Below are positions 18,022 through 28,308 of a stretch of DNA of 64,000 nt, piece after piece. Position 1 is the first letter of the stretch. Each line of letters opens with the position of its first letter. The position numbers were made by a program, and so were the translations under genes. Source of the stretch: Mangrovibacterium lignilyticum. GTDB taxonomy: Bacteria; Bacteroidota; Bacteroidia; Bacteroidales; Prolixibacteraceae. The notes under the pieces were generated by a model. It saw only the letters and a list, made by a program, of their open reading frames with translations. It was not told the DNA's origin and searched no databases. The DNA lies in NCBI RefSeq assembly GCF_010882175.1, contig NZ_WKLH01000001.1, positions 1,009,464-1,073,463 of the forward strand. The letters run 5' to 3'.

Positions 18022-19293
18022 TTAAATGTCCTTCGCGTTCGCTAATAAAAACTCTTCTGCTTCGACCGACCAAAGTTCGTTATTTCGTTCGCAAATATCA
18101 TGAAGCCCTGCGAATAAAGGATCAGATTTACCTTTTTCTTTAAATTCGGAGATGGCTGTCAATGGAATATCCTTGTGCGTATAGATTAACTTTTTACCAC
18201 CCGGGATTTCCGGCAAATGCAAAGTTGTATCAATAACCGCATTTAAGCCCCCAATATGAGTCACTAATCCAGCCGGATCCAATCCTTTGTTGAACATCTC
18301 CAGCGACTCAACCATATCGTCATTGTTTCCGCCAGATGTTCCAACAATATGTGTTGAAGCATAATGCACATTGTAGAAGTTCATTTTAGCGGTGAAGTCG
18401 GTATTGCCTGGTCCAGCAAAGAAGTTCAAACATCCATCGTTCGACAAGATCGCATCGCCTTGCTCAATAACCGGAGGAACAGGTGCAAAAACAAACACAT
18501 CGTTATAACCTTCACCACCCGTCAGGTCGCGCAATTTGCCGACAGGGTCCGCTCCGCTCGTGTTCAAATAAATCAACTCAATACCATTCGATTTTGCCCA
18601 CTCAGGTGAATAGATTGAAGCTGCCCGATCCAAACGTGCCTGATCAATATCAGTCACCACCATCAGCGATGGCTTTTTGTCTTCGCGCATAATCACATAG
18701 TTGATCGCTGCCAAGCCCATGGGTCCAACACCCGCGAGGATCGCCATTTTACCGCCATCAATAATTTCCATTTGGTGAACGTACGAACCCGGCTTAGTGT
18801 GGTAGTTGGCATGCATGGCACCAATCACACAGCTAAGTGGCTCCGCCAACGAAGCCGGATAATAGCCCGGACCTTCATAAGCCAACAAACAGTCCTGCAC
18901 CAACACATCTTTAGGAATAATGACGTAAGTCGCATCCCCTCCAATATGCTCATACGAATAGCCGGGTGCACTCAATACGCCAACCGGGCCGTCTTCGTAA
19001 TAAATTGCCGGCTGGATCGAAAACTTCTGCCCGGCCTTAAATTTGTGTTGCCAGTTAGCACCAATTTCAACTAACTCGCCGGCAAACTCGTGACCAATCA
19101 GAATTGGCTTTTCAGCCACATCATTGGGAATACGTTTGTGATCGCTCCCCTGCGATGCCGCTTTATACGACGACATACAAATACTATCGGATACCACTTT
19201 CGCCAAAATCTCATCATCACTGATTTTCGGAAGTTCAAACTCTTCCAGTCGCAAGTCTTTCTTGCCGTATAGTCGAATACCTTTTGTTTTCAT
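18022..19293 (-). CDS. Zinc-dependent medium-chain dehydrogenase, L-sorbose-1-phosphate reductase-like
   Basis: 423 residues of the medium-chain dehydrogenase superfamily. The zinc site is suggested by Cys39 (ICMSSYK), GHEFAGE and the EPLSC segment; the NAD(P) fold has GVGPMGLAAI and a following Asp (VTDIDQ), which favours NAD(H). Length and layout resemble SorE, which reduces L-sorbose 1-phosphate to glucitol 6-phosphate. The structural zinc cysteines of classical alcohol dehydrogenases are absent, as in SorE. It lies between the aldolase/SDR fusion and the transaldolase gene with gaps of 89 and 74 bp, so a sugar or sugar-phosphate oxidoreduction in the same pathway is likely. The exact substrate is unknown. 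Confidence 0.82.
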   Translation of the reverse strand: MKTKGIRLYGKKDLRLEEFELPKISDDEILAKVVSDSICMSSYKAASQGSDHKRIPNDVAEKPILIGHEFAGELVEIGANWQHKFKAGQKFSIQPAIYYEDGPVGVLSAPGYSYEHIGGDATYVIIPKDVLVQDCLLAYEGPGYYPASLAEPLSCVIGAMHANYHTKPGSYVHQMEIIDGGKMAILAGVGPMGLAAINYVIMREDKKPSLMVVTDIDQARLDRAASIYSPEWAKSNGIELIYLNTSGADPVGKLRDLTGGEGYNDVFVFAPVPPVIEQGDAILSNDGCLNFFAGPGNTDFTAKMNFYNVHYASTHIVGTSGGNNDDMVESLEMFNKGLDPAGLVTHIGGLNAVIDTTLHLPEIPGGKKLIYTHKDIPLTAISEFKEKGKSDPLFAGLHDICERNNELWSVEAEEFLLANAKDI

Positions 19294-19382
19294 TTTATGT
19301 GATTCGTTATTTTAATATTTACGTTTTGTCATCCTGAATTTATCTCAGAATCTGTAAAGAGAGACTCCCCCTCAAATAATCT

Positions 19383-21350
19383 TTAATTCAGCATATTTTG
19401 CCCGCCTGTTACCGGAACGGCTTGTCCTGTTTCATATTCCTGTTCGATGACATAGAAAATGGCCCGCATCACATCGATTGGTGTACAGCCACGTCCCGCC
19501 GGAACCTGCGCTTCATAAAATGCTTTTACATCGTCGATGGTTTTCGCTCCGGGCACTTTACCTGCATTCAAATATTGAACAAACAATCCCCGCTCAGGAT
19601 CAGCCCAAAGTGGCCCATCAAAGAAATTTCCGGGACAAATTGAATTTACTTTAATCCGGAAAGGCATCAATTCCAAGGCAAATGACTGAGTCAGACCGAT
19701 GCCTCCAAATTTACCACCTGCGTATGCAAAGTTTTTATTACTTCCTTTCAAACCTGACTTCGAGTTAATTTGAATGATATCCGCAAAGTGATTGCGTTTG
19801 AATTTATTCTGTAGCTTCATCACAGCCGCCGCATATTTTGAGCAAATGAAGTAGGCCGAATAATTCACTTTTGTCATCAACTCAAAAGTTTCCGGAGTCA
19901 TCTCATCCAGACCTCCTGCCCGCAATATTCCGGCATTGCTGATGAAAGTATCCAAGCCTCCAAAATTCACAACCGTTTCGTAAACCAGGTTTTCCACCGA
20001 TTCAGCTTTTGAGACGTCAGCCAGCACAAACAGAGCTTTGTTTTTCCGATTGCCGGTATTCAACTGAGCGGCGAATTCCTGTCCTTTTTCGGCATTCAGG
20101 TCGGCAATCACCACATTGGCCCCGTGCTTCATCAACTCTTCAACAATTCCGGCACCAAAGCCTTGAGCCCCCCCGGTTACCACAATAATTTTGCGGTCAA
20201 CACGACCAGCAGTTGCTCCAAGTGATATTTTCGAGCGGTATTGCTCAACCTCCCAATTTTCGATAAACTGAATCTGAACTGCTGTCATGGGATGTTCACC
20301 ACCAAACGATCCCGCCAGCTTTGCAATCCGGCAACTGTCCGTTACCACATCGTATAAAATATCAGCCCCTTGCGCATGATCAGCAATCAGCAACATACCG
20401 AGTCCGGGTGAAAAAATCACCTTTGGCAGCTTGCCTTTTTCCGTCTCATAAGCAGTTATCTTAACTTGAATGTCATCCAGAAAACCGGCAACATCGTCTT
20501 TAAATTCAGCATAAATAAAAGCTGAATTGGCATAAACGATACCATCGGGAGTGAATGGATTGGCAACTGATTTATAATTATTGGCATCCAGGTAAAAGTC
20601 CAACAAACTGTTGTTTGCCAACCGAACAGATTTAAGCCCTTCCGAAGAAACCATCATACGGATAGCCGGTACAATTTGAGCTGCTTCTGCAGCTACCGGC
20701 AGCTCTTCAACCAGTGCTTCTTCGCCATAAACAGCGTCCAGTTTACCAATTATTTCGTCGTAGATAGATTTGATTTCAGCAATACTATCTGCCCCAACAA
20801 ACACGCCGTGGTTTTGGAGTAAAATGACGGCAGGTTCTTTCCCTTTCTCCTCGCGATACTTTAGAACAGCCTTTTCAACCACTTTGAATAGAATGTATCC
20901 AGGGTCGTCGTAGCCGATGTACAGCACATCATCTCCAAACAGCTCCGCTGTTTTTTCAGCAGCCTGGTTGCTACACATTAAACCATTTACTTTGGTTGAA
21001 TGGGTGTGTACAATAAAGGCAAAATCAATTAAGTTATGCAGCGACGTTTCAACAGAAGGACGCTGCCCTTTTTCGGGTTCAACCCGACTTTTCATCAGGT
21101 CGTTCTTGATCTCTTCCTCCCGAAACAAAACATCGCCTGAATATTCTTTTGTGTTAATTACAGCGAGTTGATTTCGATCCAATTTTGCGAATCCCTCCTC
21201 GCTAATTGTTGCCAGACTGAACCCACTGGCTTTGATCCACAAATGATCACTGTTTTTATATGATGTGTTCCCGCCACCGGCCAGCACATAATCTTTTTGC
21301 TTTCCGTAAAATTGCGAGATTTCGATTAAGTCTTTTATTCCCTGTTCCAT
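19383..21350 (-). CDS. Bifunctional class II aldolase / short-chain dehydrogenase
   Basis: 655 residues in two fused enzymes. Residues 1-375 form a class II aldolase (GGGNTSYK near 25-32, Glu101, zinc ligands His115 and His117 in VHTHST, and QNHGVF). Residues 390-655 form an SDR: nucleotide motif TGGAQGFGAG, NAG triad at SNAGIL, and YxxxK at YAGGK. The same architecture occurs in RhaEW-type L-rhamnulose-1-phosphate aldolase/lactaldehyde dehydrogenase and in YuxG. No rhamnose isomerase or rhamnulokinase gene is present, so the sugar may be different. The SDR half ends in TGQAVPVTGGQNML, typical of the family. Confidence 0.85.
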   Translation of the reverse strand: MEQGIKDLIEISQFYGKQKDYVLAGGGNTSYKNSDHLWIKASGFSLATISEEGFAKLDRNQLAVINTKEYSGDVLFREEEIKNDLMKSRVEPEKGQRPSVETSLHNLIDFAFIVHTHSTKVNGLMCSNQAAEKTAELFGDDVLYIGYDDPGYILFKVVEKAVLKYREEKGKEPAVILLQNHGVFVGADSIAEIKSIYDEIIGKLDAVYGEEALVEELPVAAEAAQIVPAIRMMVSSEGLKSVRLANNSLLDFYLDANNYKSVANPFTPDGIVYANSAFIYAEFKDDVAGFLDDIQVKITAYETEKGKLPKVIFSPGLGMLLIADHAQGADILYDVVTDSCRIAKLAGSFGGEHPMTAVQIQFIENWEVEQYRSKISLGATAGRVDRKIIVVTGGAQGFGAGIVEELMKHGANVVIADLNAEKGQEFAAQLNTGNRKNKALFVLADVSKAESVENLVYETVVNFGGLDTFISNAGILRAGGLDEMTPETFELMTKVNYSAYFICSKYAAAVMKLQNKFKRNHFADIIQINSKSGLKGSNKNFAYAGGKFGGIGLTQSFALELMPFRIKVNSICPGNFFDGPLWADPERGLFVQYLNAGKVPGAKTIDDVKAFYEAQVPAGRGCTPIDVMRAIFYVIEQEYETGQAVPVTGGQNMLN

Positions 21351-21438
21351 AGTTTGAAAAATTCGAGCTTACAAAATCCAGTACTCAACATGGCAACATG
21401 GTTTCCTGAATTCGATTCGTTTGATTTTAGTAGATTTA

Positions 21439-22668
21439 TTAAGCTATAAAATGTTTGATAACGGCATTCCCCAAAGCTACAAACTCAGCTCGTTTGTCAA
21501 CCCTGGCTTCTCCCGACTTTTTGAGATAACCGCGTTTACCTTTGGAAACCAAATACTGATGAGCAGCAATAACGCAGGCTCCATCGTAACCCACTTTTTT
21601 CATCGCAGGACTTAACTCAGCTCCAGCTCCATCATAAACAGTAATTGGATCCAACTGCGGCGTATTATGCTCGGTACCGAACGTGATTACAAAGCCTCGT
21701 TCATTGAAGAAATTCACGAACTCTTCGAGAATCTCCGGTTTATTACGGCCAGGAATCAACTCCAACATATAGACTTTTTTGGCTACCAACTGCTCGTACA
21801 GTTTTTCGTAATCGCCTTCAAAATCGGTAAATTCTCCTTTGGGATTATCCAGCAACACAGGATAACAGGGGATTCCGCCGGCCTGAATAATTAACTCGAT
21901 AACCTGGTTGAGACTGAGAAATGCTTTGTCATCCTCCGGCACGAAAGCCCGACCTCCTGCTTTCAGCAAATTACCGCGAATTTCATTTTCAAGACCTGCA
22001 AAATCAGTCATCGCTGATTTGGGTTCTTTCCCGGAAAACAACTTGACAAAAAAAGCTTTTTGATTGGCTTCGTCCGGGAAGGCTTCAACCACGGCTTCCC
22101 GCAATGCTTTAGCAATATGTCGCTCGCGTAACAGGTTTTTCGCATATTTTGCCATCATCTCTTCAAATGAGAATGCAATATCAACACCCAGTTCCTTTAA
22201 AAAACTGTTGAGTTTATCGATCATCTGAGCGGTCTGCCGATTACTCTCGTCCTGCACCTGGAACAAACGGTCAACCATCGCAGCATTTAAATGGACAGGA
22301 AATTGTAATCCTTTCCCACTAAAATAAGTACGTCCGGGGTTGTTTGGATCGTTCACCCGAACCCCTTTAGCCTGCAAATCTTTTTGCAAGGACATGAATT
22401 CGATATTAAACAAGGGGAAGACCAGCGAACCTTTCGCTAATGCACTAAATTCTTCATATCCGTCCGTGGTGTAAAAGTCGTTTATCCCCAGCACCTTTAC
22501 ATTTTCATGGTGAGCCATATCAAAAGGCTGCCTGATTTCGGTAAAAGCGCTGAAAGAATATGGCGTGTGAAAATGCCCGTTTACCTGCAGGATTTTCTGA
22601 TCGTAATCATCCACCGAAGCCATCATCTGTTCCGGTTTGGGAAATTTAGAAAATACAGAAATAGCCAT
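21439..22668 (-). CDS. PHP-fold metal-dependent hydrolase-like protein, function unknown
   Basis: 409 residues, first gene of the sugar operon. An N-terminal NGHFHTPYSFSAF motif (about 30-42) and a later FGTEHNTP resemble the metal-binding motifs of the PHP (polymerase and histidinol phosphatase) superfamily, members of which hydrolyse phosphate esters. Between them is an insert of about 200 mostly helical residues that I do not recognise. It is followed after 88 bp by the aldolase/SDR fusion. In this context a sugar phosphatase or lactone/phosphoester hydrolase acting on the same substrate is a reasonable inference, without direct evidence. No signal peptide. Confidence 0.7.
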   Translation of the reverse strand: MAISVFSKFPKPEQMMASVDDYDQKILQVNGHFHTPYSFSAFTEIRQPFDMAHHENVKVLGINDFYTTDGYEEFSALAKGSLVFPLFNIEFMSLQKDLQAKGVRVNDPNNPGRTYFSGKGLQFPVHLNAAMVDRLFQVQDESNRQTAQMIDKLNSFLKELGVDIAFSFEEMMAKYAKNLLRERHIAKALREAVVEAFPDEANQKAFFVKLFSGKEPKSAMTDFAGLENEIRGNLLKAGGRAFVPEDDKAFLSLNQVIELIIQAGGIPCYPVLLDNPKGEFTDFEGDYEKLYEQLVAKKVYMLELIPGRNKPEILEEFVNFFNERGFVITFGTEHNTPQLDPITVYDGAGAELSPAMKKVGYDGACVIAAHQYLVSKGKRGYLKKSGEARVDKRAEFVALGNAVIKHFIA

Positions 22669-22760
22669 AAATTAGATTTCATTTTTTGGTTTGTAATACA
22701 AAATAAAAAAAACTAACCCGGATGGCTATCCTTTGGTGTCCTGCTATAGAATTATAAAAT

Positions 22761-22793
22761 AAAAAGGGCGCCTTCTGTCGAAGACGCCCTTTT
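22761..22793 (-). terminator. Intrinsic terminator after adenine deaminase
   Basis: A GC-rich stem built from GGGCG and its complement, extended by a CTTC/GAAG segment, is flanked by A-runs and T-runs on both sides. It lies 19 bp after the deaminase stop and separates that gene from the sugar operon. Confidence 0.8.
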
Positions 22794-22811
22794 CAAAAAA
22801 ATTCCCATAAT

Positions 22812-23837
<1,026 letters not shown>

Positions 23838-23941
23838 TTATAAATTTTTGACAAAGTTGACTATTCTTTTGCATTAAAAACGAAGACAAAAGTCAGGGAA
23901 TGACTATTGTGGGGAATCAAACAATATTATCAGGTAAAGGT

Positions 23942-24309
23942 TCAGGCCATTGGAGGCAAAAACGACAAATCTACATGATAATGTTTATCCGGGAAGACCG
24001 GATCGATCCAAACCGGGACCTGCTTTTCCGAAAGAAAAGTTAAAGGATCAAAAAACAGGGGAACACTTTTAAACAGATAAATCACTTTATCCATGGGATT
24101 CAGCCGCTCGCAAATAATAACAAAGCCGTTGCCTCTTTCCCTTTGAGAATGTCAACTCACCCCTGTTCTATACGAACGACTGTTGCGGAAGCAGCTACCG
24201 AATGACTAATAAACTCAAGCCGCTTTTTAGTAAGAATTACTCGCCGCGACAACGCCGCCAAACCCGAAACAAGCAGAACGACATGTTTCAACACCCCTGA
24301 TTCTTTCAT
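23942..24309 (-). pseudogene. Frameshifted remnant of a small membrane-associated protein gene
   Basis: Two open stretches on the minus strand abut in different frames. The first runs from ATG at 24309 to TGA at 24157 (50 residues: a hydrophobic HVVLLVSGLAALS segment, then a strand-like SATVVRIEQG). The second is open from about 24151 to TGA at 23942 and has an internal ATG at 24094, with NGFVIICERLNPMDKVIYLF and VPVWIDPVFP. Joined by a frameshift they read as one protein of about 120 residues resembling the beta-rich domain of DUF3592-like proteins. This is an interpretation by eye; two short genes, or no gene at all, are alternatives. Confidence 0.4.
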
Positions 24310-24310
24310 A

Positions 24311-24360
24311 ATATCAACTCACTCTTAGCAAACACTACAATTCAGCGAGTAAGTTGATAT
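24311..24360. repeat. 14-bp inverted repeat downstream of the Tudor-like gene
   Basis: Arms 24311-24324 and 24347-24360 pair with a single mismatch around a 22-nt loop. It lies 48 bp after the stop of the Tudor-like gene and just before the pseudogene start. It could be a weak terminator or a regulatory operator; no T-run follows. Confidence 0.55.
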
Positions 24361-24408
24361 GATATACTTGATCGGACGAATGTTTTAACCGTGATTTAGC
24401 TTAGCAAG

Positions 24409-24939
24409 CTACTTCGATTGTCCTCTAAAATAGTCTTCTTTTTCAGCAAACAATACATTAAACGTAGTGAGGCTGCCATAAGCCCTGGTAATGTATTGTT
24501 GTAACTGCACTTTATCTTCATCATCCAACTTCGGATGACTGTTAATATTCTGTTCCAGCACACGAAGTCGGTCACGCAGCATCACAATTTTATGAAAGAA
24601 GGTCTCCATGGGTATTTCTTTCGACTGCAATTCCGGATTCGCAGGTTTCATGTCCAGTGTCCCCCCCTTCCATTTATCTGCAATCGACACGGCATAATTC
24701 AAGCCCTGGTATTTATCCAACACATAAGTTAATGCTTTCTCAACCTCTTCTAAAGATAAGCCTGTCCGTGGTTTCTCGTCCGGCGAACTGACGATTTCAA
24801 TATCGGCATTGTACTTGGTCAATTCCATTTTGCCGCTACGTTCGAAGAATATCTCATAAATTGTCAGGTGAGAACGACTTACTATACCCTCACCGTAAAC
24901 CGGATGTTTCACACGGGTGCCAACTGCTAGATCTTCCAT
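24409..24939 (-). CDS. Hypothetical protein with N-terminal Tudor-like (UvrD/PcrA-type) motif
   Basis: 176 residues. The first ~50 (GTRVKHPVYGEGIVSRS, then YEIFFERSGKMEL) resemble the small beta-barrel at the C-terminus of UvrD/PcrA helicases and CarD-like proteins, which binds RNA polymerase or nucleic acid-associated partners. The remaining ~110 residues are helical and charged, with coiled-coil-like HKIVMLRDRLRVLEQNI. I do not recognise a named family. It lies 58 bp after purN on the same strand. A role linked to transcription or repair is inference only. Confidence 0.7.
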   Translation of the reverse strand: MEDLAVGTRVKHPVYGEGIVSRSHLTIYEIFFERSGKMELTKYNADIEIVSSPDEKPRTGLSLEEVEKALTYVLDKYQGLNYAVSIADKWKGGTLDMKPANPELQSKEIPMETFFHKIVMLRDRLRVLEQNINSHPKLDDEDKVQLQQYITRAYGSLTTFNVLFAEKEDYFRGQSK

Positions 24940-24997
24940 AAATTTGCTCGATTAGTTTAGGAACTTATATATATAGTACATAGGGAACGATCAAAAA

Positions 24998-25579
24998 CTA
25001 AAAATCACTTTCATCGTCTTCCTTCAGCAAAACCTCCTCAATTACCCTCGGGTAATGTTCATATTCAAGCTGATGAATTCGCTCAGCAAGGCTTTCCGGA
25101 GTATCTGTCGCCACCACAGGACACTTGGATTGAAAAATAATACTTCCCGAATCATAGCGTTCATTTACGTAATGAATGGTAATTCCGCTTTCCTTCTCTT
25201 TGTTTTTTATTACTGCTTCGTGGACGTACCTACCGTACATGCCTTTTCCTCCGTATTTCGGTAGAAGTGCCGGGTGTATATTAATAGTCGTAAACTCGCC
25301 GGTCAGATTTACCGGCATCAACCACAAGAAACCGGCCAATACAATCATGTCAATCTTGCGATCGCTTAAGGTTTCCAGAACCTCAATACTCCGGTAGAGA
25401 TCATCCTTATCGAAGGTGAAAGTCTCCACATCTAACTTCTCTGCACGAATAAGGGCATAAGCATCTTCATTGTTTGACCACAGCGAATCAACGAAGATGT
25501 CTCTGCTACTCTTAAAATACTCAATAATGTTTTCTGCATTAGTGCCTGAACCTGAAGCAAAAATGGCGATTCTTTTCAT
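24998..25579 (-). CDS. purN: Phosphoribosylglycinamide formyltransferase
   Basis: 193 residues. It transfers a formyl group from 10-formyl-tetrahydrofolate to GAR in step three of de novo purine synthesis. The start shows IAIFASGSGTNAENI (4-18), the substrate-binding loop; the folate/catalytic region has LAGFLWLMP and INIHPALLPKYGGKGMYG with the catalytic Asn and His, followed by SGITIHYVNERYDSG with the Asp. It is divergent from acpP, separated by 188 bp; this arrangement beside acpP-fabF-rnc is common in Bacteroidota. The gene is intact. Confidence 0.95.
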   Translation of the reverse strand: MKRIAIFASGSGTNAENIIEYFKSSRDIFVDSLWSNNEDAYALIRAEKLDVETFTFDKDDLYRSIEVLETLSDRKIDMIVLAGFLWLMPVNLTGEFTTINIHPALLPKYGGKGMYGRYVHEAVIKNKEKESGITIHYVNERYDSGSIIFQSKCPVVATDTPESLAERIHQLEYEHYPRVIEEVLLKEDDESDF

Positions 25580-25687
25580 AAAAAAATTCGTTATAATGTA
25601 TTTTTTGAACTTTAGACTAACCTGTTCAATTATAGCTTGGTCAATTCAAAACAAGCCAGCCAAATCAACGATTTATTTCAATTTTTC

Positions 25688-25719
25688 TTTGAAATATTTT
25701 GGGTAAATTTATTACTTTG
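25688..25719 (+). promoter_or_regulatory. Predicted promoter of acpP-fabF-rnc
   Basis: TTTG at 25688-25691 is followed after 21 bp by TACTTTG at 25713-25719, close to the TTTG / TAnnTTTG promoter pattern of Bacteroidota (one base short in the -7 box). The leader to the acpP ATG would be about 43 nt. Confidence 0.5.
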
Positions 25720-25767
25720 CACCGATTTTTTAAAAACAAAATTGAATATTAACTTAAAATTAGAACT

Positions 25768-26004
25768 ATGTCTGACATTGCATCTAAAGTAAAGGCAATT
25801 ATTGTCGACAAATTAGGAGTTGACGAAAGCGAAGTAACCGTTGAAGCTTCTTTCACAAATGACCTTGGCGCAGATTCTTTGGATACTGTAGAATTGATCA
25901 TGGAATTTGAAAAAGAATTTGATTTGGCTATCCCAGACGATCAAGCTGAAAAGATTTCAACTGTAGGGGAAGCTATCGCTCATATCGAGGCTAATAAAAA
26001 GTAA
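25768..26004 (+). CDS. acpP: Acyl carrier protein
   Basis: 78 residues, acidic, the standard size. It carries growing acyl chains in fatty acid synthesis on a 4'-phosphopantetheine arm attached to Ser37 in [12 protein letters not shown]. Helix I begins [15 protein letters not shown]. It is followed after 19 bp by fabF, whose product elongates ACP-bound chains, and then by rnc, an arrangement also seen in Proteobacteria. Confidence 0.98.
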   Translation: MSDIASKVKAIIVDKLGVDESEVTVEASFTNDLGADSLDTVELIMEFEKEFDLAIPDDQAEKISTVGEAIAHIEANKK

Positions 26005-26023
26005 TAAATCAGAACAAAATTTT

Positions 26024-27265
26024 ATGGAATTTAAACGGGTAGTTATTACCGGACTTGGAACCGTTAACCCGCTTGGTAATTCTGTACAGGAATATTGGGA
26101 AGGGCTTAAAAATGGAGTTAGTGGAGCCGCTCGCATTACTCGTATGGACAGCGATCTTCACAAAACTCAATTTGCATGTGAGTTAAAAAACTTTGATCCA
26201 ACAGTTTATGTTGAGAAAAAAGAGGTTCGTAAACACGACCCATATACACTCTATGCATTTGCATCATCACAACAAGCGATCGACGATTCCGGATTAGATC
26301 TGGAAACATTGGACAAAGACCGTGCTGGTGTAATTTGGGGAGCCGGAATTGGTGGTTTGCAAACTTTTTACGAAGAAGTTAGAGCTTACGACCTTTCACG
26401 TCCTAAATTTAATCCTTACTTTATTCCTAAAATGATTGCGAACATAGCTGGTGGATTATTATCTATCCGCTATGGCTTTCGCGGTCCGAACTTCACGACT
26501 GTATCAGCTTGTGCTTCGGCATCTCACGCTATGATTGAGGCGTTCAATTATATTCGTATGGGAAAAGCAGATTTATTTATTACAGGAGGTTCGGAAGCAG
26601 CAATCAACGAAGCTGGTTTATGTGGTTTCAATTCTATGCGTGCACTTTCAACACGTAATGATGATCCGGCAACTGCATCTCGTCCTTTCGACAAGGACCG
26701 CGATGGGTTTGTTATGGGTGAGGGTTCAGCTGCTCTGATTTTTGAAGAGTACGAACACGCCAAAGCCCGAGGAGCAAAAATTTACGCTGAATTTGTAGGC
26801 GGGGGGATGTCAGCAGACGCCTACCATATGACTGCCCCTGATCCAGAAGGGAAAGGTGCTTCACTGGTCATGAAATGGGCCTTGGAAGATGCCGGTATAA
26901 AAGCTGAAGATATTGATTATATCAATGTTCACGGTACCTCTACTCCTCTGGGAGACATTGCTGAGCCAAAAGCAATTCAAGCATGTTTTGGCGATCATGC
27001 CTATAAGTTAAGCATCAGTTCCACAAAATCAATGACAGGTCACCTTTTAGGTGCAGCTGGTGCTATCGAAGGCATCGCATCAATCCTGGCATTGCAAAAT
27101 GGAATTATTCCTCCAACCATTAACCATTTCACCGACGATCCTGAAATTGATCCTAAACTCGATTTCACGTTCAACGTGGCAAAAGAACGTCAAATTAAGT
27201 ACGCTCTTAGCAACACATTCGGATTTGGAGGTCATAATGCTTCAGTAATTTTTAAGAAATACTGA
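26024..27265 (+). CDS. fabF: 3-oxoacyl-[acyl-carrier-protein] synthase II
   Basis: 413 residues. It condenses malonyl-ACP with acyl-ACP in chain elongation, including the temperature-sensitive step from C16:1 to C18:1. The thiolase fold has nucleophile Cys163 in VSACASASHA, and the two active-site His in NVHGTSTPLGD and MTGHLLGAAG. The N-terminal VVITGLGTVNPLG and C-terminal NTFGFGGHN are diagnostic. It lies between acpP and rnc with gaps of 19 and 4 bp, so the three genes are one operon. Confidence 0.97.
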   Translation: MEFKRVVITGLGTVNPLGNSVQEYWEGLKNGVSGAARITRMDSDLHKTQFACELKNFDPTVYVEKKEVRKHDPYTLYAFASSQQAIDDSGLDLETLDKDRAGVIWGAGIGGLQTFYEEVRAYDLSRPKFNPYFIPKMIANIAGGLLSIRYGFRGPNFTTVSACASASHAMIEAFNYIRMGKADLFITGGSEAAINEAGLCGFNSMRALSTRNDDPATASRPFDKDRDGFVMGEGSAALIFEEYEHAKARGAKIYAEFVGGGMSADAYHMTAPDPEGKGASLVMKWALEDAGIKAEDIDYINVHGTSTPLGDIAEPKAIQACFGDHAYKLSISSTKSMTGHLLGAAGAIEGIASILALQNGIIPPTINHFTDDPEIDPKLDFTFNVAKERQIKYALSNTFGFGGHNASVIFKKY

Positions 27266-27269
27266 TAAC

Positions 27270-28016
27270 GTGATACGATCATTCGTACAAAAAATAAAAC
27301 TCTTTTCAACACCACGAAAAGAGTTTTATTTGTTTTTAAAATCGTTGTTTGGTTATTCTCCCAGCAACATCGACTTATACGAAACAGCGCTGATTCACAA
27401 GTCGGCTTCAAAACTGGATTCGCAACGAAATCTGGTTAATAATGAACGACTTGAATATTTAGGCGATGCTATCTTAGGATCTGTTATTGCCGAATTTTTA
27501 TACAACCGCTTTCCAAATCAAGACGAAGGCTTCCTCACTCAAATGAGGTCAAAACTCGTCAACAGAAGCTTTCTAACCGAGCTCACTTACCAAATCGGAC
27601 TCAACAATTACATCAAGTCGAACACCAATTCGACAATAGAAAACAGTCATATTTACGGCGATGCATTCGAAGCACTAATTGGAGCGCTTTACCTTGACAA
27701 AGGCTATGAACGCACAAGAGAGTTTATTACGAAAAAGTTACTGGCGAATTACGTCAACCTGAAAGAAGTTCAGCACACCAACAGGAACTTTAAGAGCCAG
27801 TTGATAGAGTGGAGTCAGAAGAATAAAAAGGAAATTAATTTCGAAACGACGGAACATCTCGCCGGTGACAACCGGAATCCTAGTTTTATAACAGTCATTA
27901 CAACTGACGAGGAGCCCATTGGGCAGGGAGAAGGAAGTTCGAAGAAAGAATCGCAACAAAATGCTTCGCGGAAAGCTATTGAGCATTTGAAAACTATCGA
28001 CCCGGACTCATTCTGA
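27270..28016 (+). CDS. rnc: Ribonuclease III
   Basis: 248 residues. It cleaves double-stranded RNA in rRNA precursors and structured mRNAs. The catalytic signature NNERLEYLGDAILG (about 57-70) and the second acidic cluster GDAFEALIGALYLD are intact, and the C-terminal ~70 residues form the dsRNA-binding domain (NRNFKSQLIEWSQ to SKKESQQNASRKAIEHL). The start is GTG at 27270, 4 bp after the fabF stop; no ATG occurs before the catalytic domain, so the GTG is needed. Confidence 0.96.
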   Translation: MIRSFVQKIKLFSTPRKEFYLFLKSLFGYSPSNIDLYETALIHKSASKLDSQRNLVNNERLEYLGDAILGSVIAEFLYNRFPNQDEGFLTQMRSKLVNRSFLTELTYQIGLNNYIKSNTNSTIENSHIYGDAFEALIGALYLDKGYERTREFITKKLLANYVNLKEVQHTNRNFKSQLIEWSQKNKKEINFETTEHLAGDNRNPSFITVITTDEEPIGQGEGSSKKESQQNASRKAIEHLKTIDPDSF

Positions 28017-28041
28017 GAAAAAATGAAGTAGGAATGAAAAA

Positions 28042-28067
28042 TTTGCGGGGTCCCCTGACCCCGCAAA
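28042..28067 (+). terminator. Strong hairpin after rnc
   Basis: An 11-bp perfect GC-rich stem (28042-28052 with 28057-28067) and 4-nt loop start 26 bp after the rnc stop. No T-run follows, so it may stabilise the 3' end or need Rho. Confidence 0.65.
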
Positions 28068-28295
28068 ACCAAAACCTAAATTCACCTTGTTAAAACTCAG
28101 TTAAACCCCAAATTGTAAAAAGAAAATTGTCTTTTGCTTTCTACACTTCAAAGATAGATATTCAGATTGGTCGTACATGTAAACAAATGTTAAAGCCTGT
28201 TAACGATTTTAAGTACACTATTTTAGCCCTAATAGCCAGATTTTCAGTCTGTGTTAAATTGTGTTAAGTAGTAATTTAAGCTATATTTTTAAAGC

Positions 28296-28303
28296 TATAT
28301 TTG
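28296..28303 (+). promoter_or_regulatory. -7 box TATATTTG just before rprX
   Basis: TATATTTG matches TAnnTTTG exactly and ends 5 bp before the ATG at 28309. Transcription would start at or within a few bases of the ATG, implying a leaderless or near-leaderless mRNA. No convincing -33 TTG is seen at the usual distance. Confidence 0.4.
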
Positions 28304-28308
28304 CCGAT

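Noticed and set aside
26024-28016. Anything unusual in acpP-fabF-rnc
   Set aside because: This order is a common conserved arrangement and all active-site motifs are intact.
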